64,000 nt of DNA. It comes from Pycnococcus provasolii (taxonomy: Eukaryota; Chlorophyta; Pseudoscourfieldiophyceae; Pseudoscourfieldiales). Numbering within the stretch: the stretch's first letter is position 1; every line of letters starts with the position of its first letter. The stretch spans positions 620,001-684,000 of the forward strand of contig CP150550.1 in NCBI GenBank assembly GCA_049487715.1, given 5' to 3'. Shown piece by piece: positions 54,732 to 63,065 of this stretch. The position numbers and the translations under genes are program-made. The notes below the pieces were generated by a model. The model worked only from the letters and a program-made list of their open reading frames with translations, did not search any database and was not told where the DNA came from.

Positions 54732-55589
54732 CTAAAAAAAGTTTGCCTGGGGGTTGTTGATTGGGTACGATGCCGCGTCGCTGTCAAAGTAAGCCGCCTT
54801 AAGTTTCGGATCTCGCTTGATGGCTTCATGCAAACGGCCGAGGTTTGGGAATTCCGTTGTGACGTCGAAGTCGATCTTGTGCGAGGAGGCGAATGTCATG
54901 TGCTGATCAATCATCTCGAACAGGTGAAAGTCTGCCGGTGTTGGCGTCGACGTTTTCAGGAGGTACAAGCTGCTTCCTTCGTCTCTCTTGCGCTTCGCAC
55001 CTGGTTCTGACGACGCTGGAGCAAGCCACGCTTCAAGTTTGGCAAAGTTTCTGCGGACGTTGTTCATGTGGTTGGTTTTATTGGCGTCGAAGTTGGCCTG
55101 CGGTCCGTAGCAGAGACGTACGAACATGTCACGTACGTCGTGGATCTCGGCAAGCACCTGCGCGGCGTCGACCATGTCCTTCACTTCAGGGTAGAGTTCT
55201 TGCGTGAGAAAGAGCTCGCACGCGATACTCTGCGAGACAACGCGTCGTTTTCCACCCGGTTTGTCCATCTCGACGAGAGGGAGGTTGGCGAGCGGATTTT
55301 CAAGGAAGAGGTCCGGTTTGTCGAGTTTGTACCAGGCTATGGAGCATTCTGGGACGTTGACCCCTTTCCCCCCTTGTCGTAGGTACGATGCGTCTTTCCA
55401 GCACCTTACCCCTCGTGTCCCATCTGAGAGCGCGGGTGGACCAAGCGCGTACGCCAGCGCCATGCGCAGGGGCGCGGCGAGGCCTCGTATCTGCCAGTAC
55501 CTGAGCGTGAACACGACATCAGTGCCTTCACTGCTGCTGACGCCAGCATTCTGAGACTTTTTACCAGAGTCCTTCTTCGAGGCGGGCAT
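54732..55589 (-). CDS. Glutathione S-transferase, Mu/Sigma-like
   Basis: 285 residues from the ATG at 55589 (MPASKKDSGKK). The N-terminal thioredoxin-like domain opens with LRYWQIRGLAAPLRMALAYA, the YW-x-IRGLA-xP-R pattern of Mu-class GSTs including the catalytic Tyr. NPLANLPLVEMD carries the cis-Pro, and VVSQSIACELFL the glutathione-binding QS. The helical domain has YLLKTSTPTPADFHLFEMID. It conjugates glutathione to electrophiles. It is longer than usual (about 220 residues) because of inserts between strand 1 and the cis-Pro region and a Lys/Arg-rich loop (about 210). Divergent from the ICMT-like gene. Confidence 0.85.
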   Translation of the reverse strand: MPASKKDSGKKSQNAGVSSSEGTDVVFTLRYWQIRGLAAPLRMALAYALGPPALSDGTRGVRCWKDASYLRQGGKGVNVPECSIAWYKLDKPDLFLENPLANLPLVEMDKPGGKRRVVSQSIACELFLTQELYPEVKDMVDAAQVLAEIHDVRDMFVRLCYGPQANFDANKTNHMNNVRRNFAKLEAWLAPASSEPGAKRKRDEGSSLYLLKTSTPTPADFHLFEMIDQHMTFASSHKIDFDVTTEFPNLGRLHEAIKRDPKLKAAYFDSDAASYPINNPQANFF

Positions 55590-55747
55590 GACACTGACAG
55601 GGACAGCAACAAATAAATGCGGCAAATAAATGCCGGGCTGGCTGGCTGGGACCCGTGTGACAAGCGAAAGAAGGCTTGTCAAGGGAAAAAAGAAAACGGG
55701 AAAAAGGGAGGGGGAGAGAGGTGGGGGGCCGGAAATGGGGCCGGAAA

Positions 55748-55786
55748 ACCCCTAAACCCTAACCCCGAACCCCGAAAACCCTAACC
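55748..55786 (-). repeat. Degenerate CCCTAA repeat
   Basis: CCCCTAAACCCTAACCCC and related units upstream of the GST gene. Confidence 0.7.
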
Positions 55787-55788
55787 GG

Positions 55789-55819
55789 GAGGACTTTTTC
55801 TAAGGTAGAAAAAGTCCTC
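55789..55819. other. Perfect 14-bp hairpin
   Basis: GAGGACTTTTTCTA at 55789-55802, AGG loop, TAGAAAAAGTCCTC at 55806-55819; located between two telomere-type arrays in the GST/ICMT divergent spacer. Confidence 0.85.
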
Positions 55820-55866
55820 TCCTCCAGCCTCGGAGGACCCCCGGCCAGGAATCTATCTCGCGGGTT

Positions 55867-55892
55867 CGGGTTAGGGTTAGGGTTAGGGTTAG
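55867..55892 (+). repeat. Interstitial telomere-type repeat
   Basis: Four GGGTTA units between the GST and ICMT-like genes, in opposite orientation to the array at 55748-55786. Confidence 0.88.
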
Positions 55893-56054
55893 GCCTCCCA
55901 AGGAGTTTGTGGCTCAGGATGGTTTCAGATTCCGGGAGTCCGTGAGGTGAGATATTTCCCTCAGTCCTTTTGTGTCTGTGACGGACAATGATCTTGCCCT
56001 TTTTGTTTATTTTAGCTGTTCATTCTCCCCCTGCACCTGCTTATCCGTCTTCTT

Positions 56055-56870
56055 ATGTCTTCCTCTTTGCACGCTCGCCACGGCTCTGCCAACTCGGCAT
56101 TCAGCACGTTCAGTAGCTCGTCCGTCGTGGCGCCGCCGCCTGCGCCTGAAGGTAATGGACCGCGGGAGGGGCCCACGCCATCAGCGTTCGACGCGCTCGG
56201 ACGTCTCGCATCGTTCCCACCGGGACAAACTTCACTGGGAAGACTGCTGGAAGTACACAAGGCTTTATGGCTTCCCGCGGGATTCGCTGCCATGGCTTTC
56301 ACAGGCAACTGGGGAATGCGACCCGCCCTGATGACGGGACTCTTCGGCGCGTATGGAATCGTGTGGGTGCTAAAAAGCAACATCTACCCCGACCTCGGGT
56401 TCTACAACACGGAAAAGTCTCGGATCAAGGGCGCGGTCGACTACGCGGTGAAGTTTGCCATGATTGGTGTTTACTTCCTGTATCCGTACCTTGCGGCTGC
56501 GAACACGGCAACTTTGCACCCTCTCGCCGCTGCGGCGAGCACGCTCGGATTCTGCTTGGGAGGCTTTTTCCACTGGGCAGGTGACGCCCAGCGCTACTTC
56601 GAGCTGAAGTACAATCCGAATCACTTGATTACTGACGGGTTTCAGTCACACGTGCGTCACCCCTCGTATTTGGGTGAGATTCTCATGTGGCTGAGTCTCA
56701 CCACGCTGAGTGGACCACTAAATCCGATGTCGTGGCTTCCCGTCGCGTGGCTGAGCATGATTACGCTCGCTGTCGGCATTCCCGAGAAGGAGAAGTCACT
56801 CAGCCGATATGGGAAGAAGTTCGAGGAGTGGCGTGCTCGCGTTCCTGCTCTCATCCCTCGCCTGTGGTAA
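56055..56870 (+). CDS. ICMT/DUF1295-like membrane methyltransferase
   Basis: 271 residues from the ATG at 56055. After a Ser/Ala-rich leader there are about five hydrophobic spans (e.g. ALMTGLFGAYGIVWVL, FAMIGVYFLYPYLAAA). The C-terminal signature is GFQSHVRHPSYLGEILMWLS then GIPEKEKSLSRYGKKFEEWR, i.e. RHP-x-Y and the EE/EK-x-L-x-x-x-YG block. These are shared by isoprenylcysteine carboxyl methyltransferases, NnrU and related SAM-dependent enzymes of the ER or plastid membrane. The exact substrate (prenyl-cysteine, phospholipid or other) is not determined. Confidence 0.75.
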   Translation: MSSSLHARHGSANSAFSTFSSSSVVAPPPAPEGNGPREGPTPSAFDALGRLASFPPGQTSLGRLLEVHKALWLPAGFAAMAFTGNWGMRPALMTGLFGAYGIVWVLKSNIYPDLGFYNTEKSRIKGAVDYAVKFAMIGVYFLYPYLAAANTATLHPLAAAASTLGFCLGGFFHWAGDAQRYFELKYNPNHLITDGFQSHVRHPSYLGEILMWLSLTTLSGPLNPMSWLPVAWLSMITLAVGIPEKEKSLSRYGKKFEEWRARVPALIPRLW

Positions 56871-56897
56871 GAGTTCGAGAATCAGAAACTACTGTTG

Positions 56898-58637
56898 TTA
56901 CAAATTCTTTTTATCACATACAAATACGAATACACGATGCGCGACGTCTTTGCCACGCTCGCGCCGACCGACAATGACGCGCTCGTCCACTACACGCCAG
57001 CCTGCCTTTGATGCCGTGCCACGCACATAATTTGCCCCGTGCAAGTATCGTCCCGTACGATCGAGCTGAGCACCCGACTCGTCTTCGTCGTCGGCGCAGT
57101 CTTCCACAGAGATGGCAGCAAACGCGCGTTGTCGTCTCGTCCGAGCGACAAAATCGGACGCCGCGTCGAAGAAGGCATCTAGACTTCCCAGATAATTGAG
57201 CGTGTCCATAGCGACGAGTGCGCTCATTACGCCGCCGTCATTGTTTTCGCCGTCATCATACCCCCGAAGGAACGAAACGAGGTCAGTCACCTGCACGTCA
57301 TCGTAGATGAGGCGAGAAGATGTGGAACAGCGTCGCGAACGTGCCTTCTCTGCCATCGCGTCCGAGACGTCCACCCCAATCATCTTATGCGTATGCTCGC
57401 GTAGCGGCTCGCCACTTAGGCCAGTGCCACACCCAAGGTCAAGAATTTCGGCAAAGCGAGTCTCTGACGTCGTCGAGTCGTCCTCCGACGCTGAAAGCAG
57501 CATGGTCGCCATGATGTCAGGAAGCGAGTAGCCGAGCGTGTTGACCATGTGATCATCGTAGAATGACGCGTAGTCATCGAACACTGCTCGTGCATACGCA
57601 GCATCCTCCTCTGCGGACGTGGATGTTGTCGCCACCTCCTCTTCGCCAGACGAGGAGGGCATGGCAATTCCCCGTGCGCGCGCAAGACGCCGTGCGGCCG
57701 CGGATGCATTTCGTCGTCGTTCCTGCGAAGGCCCTGCAGGTGGGTTTGCGACCGCAGCTCGCACGAGCGCCGCCTCCGCAAGTGCCTTTAATTCGTCCGC
57801 CTTCGTCATGTTCCCGTCATCCGCCGCCTCGTCGGTGAGCTGGTCGAGCGCCTCTGCAAGTCCGAGTGCCGCCTCCGCGTCGTGTTCGTCGGCGTCAAGC
57901 GCCTGTTTGCAGAGCTCTGCGCGCCGCTCGGCGGGCATGGTGCGCCATGCTGCCGTCGCCCGCTGTTCACGCTGCTGTGCAGATTCATCCTTGACGGCGT
58001 TGGTAGCGTTCCACGTTTCGTGCGCAATTTTATTGTTCGGGTCGTTCCCTGGTGGCAGTGCCCCACTTTCTCGCACGCACGCCGCTAGCTTCGCTTTCCA
58101 CGCGTTTCTCATTTCTTGTGCTGACGTCGTTTCGTGTACGACGGAGACTTCGATGCGTTCGACTTGAATTCCTCTTGCTTGAGCGTCTTCGATGGACTTC
58201 TTGACGTTCCTCGACATGCCCACGTAGATGACGTGACTGTTATCGTTATTGCCGTCGTTCTGACCTGTCCCTGTACTACTTGTACTACTGACATCTCGCA
58301 CGACGAATACGCCACTGCATGAAGATCCTAATTTCAACCCCGACAATGACGACGACAATGACGACGACGACAATGACGACGCACGAAGACCAATAACGAT
58401 AGGACGAAAACGACACATAGGACGAAAACGTGCACCACAAACATGAACATGAACACGACGATGACGATGAAAATGACGGTGAGCCTCTTGAAGGCTTCTT
58501 GAAGAACCCTTAACCCTTAAGCTAGGGCTAGGACTAGAGGTGGCCCCACCAGAGACACACAAGGGAACATTCACACCAATTGCAATTGGAGAGCGAGAAC
58601 GAGCAAACATATACGTCATATGGCATATGGACGGCAT
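56898..58637 (-). CDS. GIY-YIG-like domain + TPR-like + SAM methyltransferase fusion
   Basis: 579 residues from the ATG at 58637. Residues 1-105 are a long Arg/Ser/His-rich presequence. Residues 106-205 form a GIY-YIG-like unit: SGVFVVRDVS, then SHVIYVGMSRNVKKSIEDAQ, then AWKAKLAACVRESGALPPGN. Similar plastid proteins in plants have GVYAVYD...YIGLSR...PPGN. A TPR-like helical stretch (about 245-300) leads into a class I methyltransferase: YARAVFDDYASFYDDHMVNT, then EILDLGCGTGLSGEPL, then MIGVDVSDAMAEKAR. The methyltransferase part resembles the trans-aconitate/NPC-type small-molecule group. Substrate unknown; plastid or mitochondrial location expected. Confidence 0.78.
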   Translation of the reverse strand: MPSICHMTYMFARSRSPIAIGVNVPLCVSGGATSSPSPSLRVKGSSRSLQEAHRHFHRHRRVHVHVCGARFRPMCRFRPIVIGLRASSLSSSSLSSSLSGLKLGSSCSGVFVVRDVSSTSSTGTGQNDGNNDNSHVIYVGMSRNVKKSIEDAQARGIQVERIEVSVVHETTSAQEMRNAWKAKLAACVRESGALPPGNDPNNKIAHETWNATNAVKDESAQQREQRATAAWRTMPAERRAELCKQALDADEHDAEAALGLAEALDQLTDEAADDGNMTKADELKALAEAALVRAAVANPPAGPSQERRRNASAAARRLARARGIAMPSSSGEEEVATTSTSAEEDAAYARAVFDDYASFYDDHMVNTLGYSLPDIMATMLLSASEDDSTTSETRFAEILDLGCGTGLSGEPLREHTHKMIGVDVSDAMAEKARSRRCSTSSRLIYDDVQVTDLVSFLRGYDDGENNDGGVMSALVAMDTLNYLGSLDAFFDAASDFVARTRRQRAFAAISVEDCADDEDESGAQLDRTGRYLHGANYVRGTASKAGWRVVDERVIVGRRERGKDVAHRVFVFVCDKKNL

Positions 58638-59283
58638 GACAAACGTATCTTGAAAAAACCAAGATAGACTATCTTATCCGGAGAGGAAAACACAGAAGGA
58701 GACTTGCAAGAGCCCGGAACCGTAACCCTAACGTCCGTAACCCTAACGTCCGTAACCCTAACCCTAACCCTAACCGTAACCCTAACTTCCTCCATGAAAA
58801 CCCTAATCATAAAGTTTAGTTTTCCTCCCCCCCCTATTTCCTAACCCCTGGGGTGAGAACTGGTTTTTTTCCATTTTTTCTTCTTCCAAGTTTGTTTTCT
58901 CCCATAATAATCATGGTGGTGGTGGCATCCATGGCGGCGGCGGCGGCCTTTCCCTAAAGGTAGGTGCTAATATATCGCTCACATAACCATTGTTGTCGCG
59001 CAGAGCTCTGTTGATCTCTTATTACAGTAGGTACGCATGGTTCCTGATCTGCTCTCGCTAAACGTATCGTTGTCGTGGAAGAATCCCCTCTTTACTAAAA
59101 GCTGTTCTCCCTGTAAAGGTATTCCGTTCGTACCTCTACGATCACGATCCCGAACTCCACCATCTGCATCTGCATCACAACATAAAGTTATAGGTGCCAC
59201 TACAAGGCGTGGGCAACCTGCTGCTGGTGGTGGGGGTGGGTGCCGTTTCCCTCTGTTTCCCTTTGGGTTTTGGGGGGGGAACC
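58638..59283. other. Divergent spacer before the thiamine fusion gene
   Basis: Contains a telomere-type array, GGT/GGC runs near 58914-58948, and an upstream ATG at 59039 in another frame. No TPP riboswitch could be supported. Confidence 0.5.
58721..58786 (-). repeat. Interstitial telomere-type array (CCCTAA variants)
   Basis: Alternating CCCTAACGTCCGTAA units, then four CCCTAA units, then CCGTAACCCTAA. Confidence 0.88.
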
Positions 59284-62200
59284 ATGACCACGGCGTCGTT
59301 CATGGGACCGTCTCATTCGATCCGGAACTGGAACGCGATCCGCTGCAGGTCTGCACCCATGTCCATGTCGTCGTCCAAGTTGGCCGTTTCTTCGTTTGGA
59401 CCCTTGACGCTTCTTCTTGACGACGACTCTGCCAATATTCAAACTGCTACTGCTACTCCTGCGTCACCACCACCGTCACCAAACACCACCAGCATAGTGC
59501 CGTGCTCTTCGTTCGCGCAATCCCTCCTACAAACACATGTAGGAGCGTTCCTCGAGTGCCTCTACGATCCATTCTGCATACAACTCGCGAGCGGGACACT
59601 ACCCGCGCATTCATTCGCGACGTTCGTCACGCAGGATGTCGCGTTCCTTCACACGTTCTCAGCCGCGTACGGAAGACTCGTGCACCTCCTCGACGTGCAA
59701 GCCACAAACACAGCACGAACAGGCGCCGCGTCGGCAAAGGAAGTGCGCAAACTGCACGACTTAGCAGCTCGTGTGCTCGGACTCATACGAGGGGTCGCGG
59801 AGGAGCTGGAAATGCACGCCAAGACGACAACCAACAACTCCGGCGAAGCAACTGCTGGTCAAAGTAATAACGACGACGCGTTCGTCGAGCCGACGCCGCT
59901 GCTTCCCGCCACAATAAGATACAACTCGTTTCTTGCCGACATCTGCGCGACAGGAAGCGCGGCGGAAATCGCCGCGGCAACGGCGCCGTGCATGAGGTTG
60001 TACGCCTTCGTGGGACAACACCTTGTCGCGGCCATCGCGCCTGTCGCAGAAAATCACCCGTACCGCGAATGGCTTGACGTGTACGGTGGCGACCAGTTCG
60101 AGCAGCTGGCCTGTGACCAGGAGGCTGTTCTCGACGGTCTTGCGCGCCTCTCGCACGTTGGGTCGCCGGAAGGAGGCGGGCAGTCGACGACGCGTTTAGC
60201 CACACTGTATGCCGCCGCACTGCGCCTCGAGCGCGCTTTCTTCAGGGGCGTACCAAACACACGAGGAACGGCGACGTGCCCGCTCACCGCGCGACCAAAG
60301 CTCGCCTGCATTGGCGTTGACTTTGATGGCACGCTCAACTACCGCGACACCACCCCTGACATTGCACGCGCCGCAGGAGCGGACGTAGACACGCTCGCGC
60401 GAGACTTTGCGAGTCGCCGCGTGCCAGCGTACGCGCTTGATGCTGGTGCGCCGGGAAGTCTCGACGACTATCTCGTGCGCACAGGAAGCTTCGAGGCGGA
60501 GGCTAGGGTACCACTGCAAGCCGCGCTGCGTGAGGCAGATGCCAAGGCGATTGCCGCAAAGCTTGCACCAACGTCTCATTTGCGGGAGCATGCTCTGCGC
60601 GTCCTGCGTTTGTGTGCTCTGGATGGCATCCCCGCGCGCGTCTTCACGCTGAACGTTTCGCGCACCTTCGTGCAGGCGTGCATTACGCGCTGCGGTGAAC
60701 TTGATATGAAGGAAGATCTGAGCATCGACACGGTGGTGGGAGAGGAGCTATGCCGCGATGGTGGCGATCATGACACGACCAGTCCGAAGATGACGAACGG
60801 CTCGGACAAGGCGACTGCATTCGCCGCATACTCGTCCGAGTGCCGCCATGAGAATGCTGCGACCGTCTATGTTGGCGACTCCGTGTCTGATATCGAGGCT
60901 CTGCTCGCGGCTGACATTGGAATTCTCCTCTGTGGCCTAGATACGGCGCTGACACAGTCAGATCGCAGCCAGGCGGAGGATGCATGCGAGGCGGTGCGCG
61001 TGCTTCGTGTGCACGGCGTCGAGGTGCGTCCCCTTGCCGCGCTCGCCGTGACGTGGACAGCCTCCGGCCAGAAACGTGCGTCGCCTCAGGAGCGCGTTGT
61101 GTACACTTCCCACCACGGTTGGCGGGAGTTGGAGGCAGCACTCTTTCCAAACCGTATCGCCTGCGGTGCTCTTGAGATGGCACCCGCGCCGCGCTGCCTT
61201 ACAGCCGCAGGCTCGGATGCGGGCGGCGGTGCCGGCATACAGGCGGACTTGAAGGCATTCGCTGCGCACGGTGTCTTTGGTATGACAGCGCTTACCGCTC
61301 TAACCGCGCAGAACACAAAGGGCGTGCAAGATGTACACATCGTGCCGCTTGCACATTTCCAGGCGCAGGTGCGGTCGGTGCTTTCGGATCTTGGAGTGGA
61401 TGCCGTGAAGACGGGCATGGTGCCCTCGAAAGCGCACATGACTGCGCTTGCCACAGCATGCATGGAGTACGCGCGCGCGGGCCTTGTATCGGCGAACGGT
61501 GCTCCCGCCGGTGGGGTGATGGCAACGGGTGCGGGCGTGGGAGGTGCCCCACACCTCGTCATCGATCCTGTCATGGTGGCCGCGGCGGGAGATACCCTCG
61601 TGGACGCACGCAACGCTCGCGAGAGTGCCCGCTGCGTCTTTCCATTTGCCACGGTGGTGACGCCTAACCTACCCGAGGCAGCGGCGCTTCTCACGGATGC
61701 ATCAGGTGCGATCCCAACCTTCACCGGCATTGCGGACCTCTACAGCGCAGCACGTCGCATTCGTGTCGAGTACGGCGCGTCGTGGGTGTTGCTCAAGGGT
61801 GGACATCTCGAGGGTGTGAGCGATGCGGTGGACGTGCTCTGCGGTGCTGCCCCCGGAGCCAAGGGGGGTGGCGACGTCTTCTACGAATTCCGCGCGCCAC
61901 TCATTCCTTCGCGTAACTCGCATGGTACTGGCTGCACGCTTGGCTCCAGCATCGCCGCTCAGCTTGCGCTTGGTCGCAGTGTGCCCGAGGCGGTGTATCG
62001 TGCCAAGGCGTACCTCACGGAGGTGCTGTCGCACTCGCGTGATCTGCAGCTTGGTGGAGGACCGCACGGTCCGCTGAATCATCTTTCCAGCGTTACAGCT
62101 AAGCCTGTGTGGCCTGTGCGCGCGACGCTCGCAGCTACGAGTACAGTCGCAGGTGTGGAGCAGCCTGACGCAGCACCAGCCCTGCCACCAGGTTCACTGC

Positions 62201-62856
62201 TGCTGTATGCTATCACCGATGTGTCGCAGAATTCCAAGCACGGTCGCTCCATGTACGACGCGGTGCGTGGTGCCATAGCAGGAGGAGCCACGATGGTGCA
62301 GGTTCGTGAAAAGGAAGTCTGCACCGCTGACTACGTTGCAACAGTGCGCGATGCTCTTCGTGCGAGAGATGATTTACGTGCTGAAGGTAAACTGCATCGC
62401 ACTGTGCCTATCGTGGTGAACGATCGCATCGACGTTTGCCTTGCTTCGGGTGCCGATGGCGTACACGTGGGTGCTGAGGACCTCGACGTGGCCAGCGCTC
62501 GATCTGCGCTTGGGCCGGGAAAGATTGTCGGTGCAACGGCGAAGTACCCCGAAATTGCTCGTGAAGCGCAGGCACGTGGCGCGGACTACGTGGGATGTGG
62601 GGCTATATTCGTGTCAAGCACAAAGCCAGGCAGCTCGGTGATTGGTCTTGATGGCCTGAATCGCGTGGTGCAAAGCGTCTCCATTGGAGTCGTTGCAATA
62701 GGCGGAATCACGTCGTCTAATATGGGTTCCGTCTTCGAAGAATGCCCAAACATTCGGGGAGTGGCCTTGGTGAGCTCTATCTTTGACGCTCCGTCCGTGG
62801 AAAAGGCTACGAATGGGCTAAGAAAAAAGATAGCAGCGACAACGCCTCCTTGTTGA
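59284..62856 (+). CDS. Four-domain thiamine enzyme: TenA-HAD-ThiD-ThiE
   Basis: 1,190 residues from the ATG at 59284; an in-frame GTG at 59194 is the only earlier start. A Ser/Arg/Met-rich leader (about 1-50) is probably an organelle signal. TenA-like helices run from about 80 ([20 protein letters not shown]). A HAD phosphatase follows from about 335 with [13 protein letters not shown] and later [17 protein letters not shown]. ThiD (HMP-P kinase) starts near 635: [20 protein letters not shown], then [12 protein letters not shown], then [15 protein letters not shown]. ThiE (TMP synthase) covers about 970-1185: [51 protein letters not shown]. Plants split these into TH2 (TenA-HAD, TMP phosphatase) and TH1 (ThiD-ThiE). 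TGTAA follows at 62868-62872. Confidence 0.95.
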   Translation: MTTASFMGPSHSIRNWNAIRCRSAPMSMSSSKLAVSSFGPLTLLLDDDSANIQTATATPASPPPSPNTTSIVPCSSFAQSLLQTHVGAFLECLYDPFCIQLASGTLPAHSFATFVTQDVAFLHTFSAAYGRLVHLLDVQATNTARTGAASAKEVRKLHDLAARVLGLIRGVAEELEMHAKTTTNNSGEATAGQSNNDDAFVEPTPLLPATIRYNSFLADICATGSAAEIAAATAPCMRLYAFVGQHLVAAIAPVAENHPYREWLDVYGGDQFEQLACDQEAVLDGLARLSHVGSPEGGGQSTTRLATLYAAALRLERAFFRGVPNTRGTATCPLTARPKLACIGVDFDGTLNYRDTTPDIARAAGADVDTLARDFASRRVPAYALDAGAPGSLDDYLVRTGSFEAEARVPLQAALREADAKAIAAKLAPTSHLREHALRVLRLCALDGIPARVFTLNVSRTFVQACITRCGELDMKEDLSIDTVVGEELCRDGGDHDTTSPKMTNGSDKATAFAAYSSECRHENAATVYVGDSVSDIEALLAADIGILLCGLDTALTQSDRSQAEDACEAVRVLRVHGVEVRPLAALAVTWTASGQKRASPQERVVYTSHHGWRELEAALFPNRIACGALEMAPAPRCLTAAGSDAGGGAGIQADLKAFAAHGVFGMTALTALTAQNTKGVQDVHIVPLAHFQAQVRSVLSDLGVDAVKTGMVPSKAHMTALATACMEYARAGLVSANGAPAGGVMATGAGVGGAPHLVIDPVMVAAAGDTLVDARNARESARCVFPFATVVTPNLPEAAALLTDASGAIPTFTGIADLYSAARRIRVEYGASWVLLKGGHLEGVSDAVDVLCGAAPGAKGGGDVFYEFRAPLIPSRNSHGTGCTLGSSIAAQLALGRSVPEAVYRAKAYLTEVLSHSRDLQLGGGPHGPLNHLSSVTAKPVWPVRATLAATSTVAGVEQPDAAPALPPGSLLLYAITDVSQNSKHGRSMYDAVRGAIAGGATMVQVREKEVCTADYVATVRDALRARDDLRAEGKLHRTVPIVVNDRIDVCLASGADGVHVGAEDLDVASARSALGPGKIVGATAKYPEIAREAQARGADYVGCGAIFVSSTKPGSSVIGLDGLNRVVQSVSIGVVAIGGITSSNMGSVFEECPNIRGVALVSSIFDAPSVEKATNGLRKKIAATTPPC

Positions 62857-62867
62857 TATTCAAAAAG

Positions 62868-62872
62868 TGTAA
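62868..62872 (+). terminator. TGTAA poly(A) signal
   Basis: TGTAA 12 nt after the stop of the thiamine fusion gene. Confidence 0.4.
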
Positions 62873-62922
62873 TCCATCATAACATTCTTTCGATTGCATG
62901 CACGGAATCTCTCTTGTCACTC

Positions 62923-63030
62923 CACTCAAACCCTCTCAAATGCTCACAACAGCCAGTAGAAAAACAACTTGAGGCTTAGCGCGGGCTGACTGACTGTGCC
63001 ATTTCATTATTTCTCGCGTACGCCGACCAC
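62923..63030. repeat. Dispersed repeat, copy 2
   Basis: Diverged second copy of 18119-18214, again between convergent genes. It shares CACTCAAACCCTCTCAAAT, GCGCGGGCTGAC, CATTTCATT and TCTCGCGTACGCC in order, with small insertions. Confidence 0.75.
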
Positions 63031-63065
63031 ATCGTTCTCCTCGTACCACCCTCTCTCCTTCATCC

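Noticed and set aside
59041-59060. CCTGATCTG upstream of the thiamine fusion gene, suggestive of a TPP riboswitch
   Set aside because: The matching CTGAGA and the paired P2/P4 segments of the TPP aptamer could not be found around it; a nine-base match alone is not enough.
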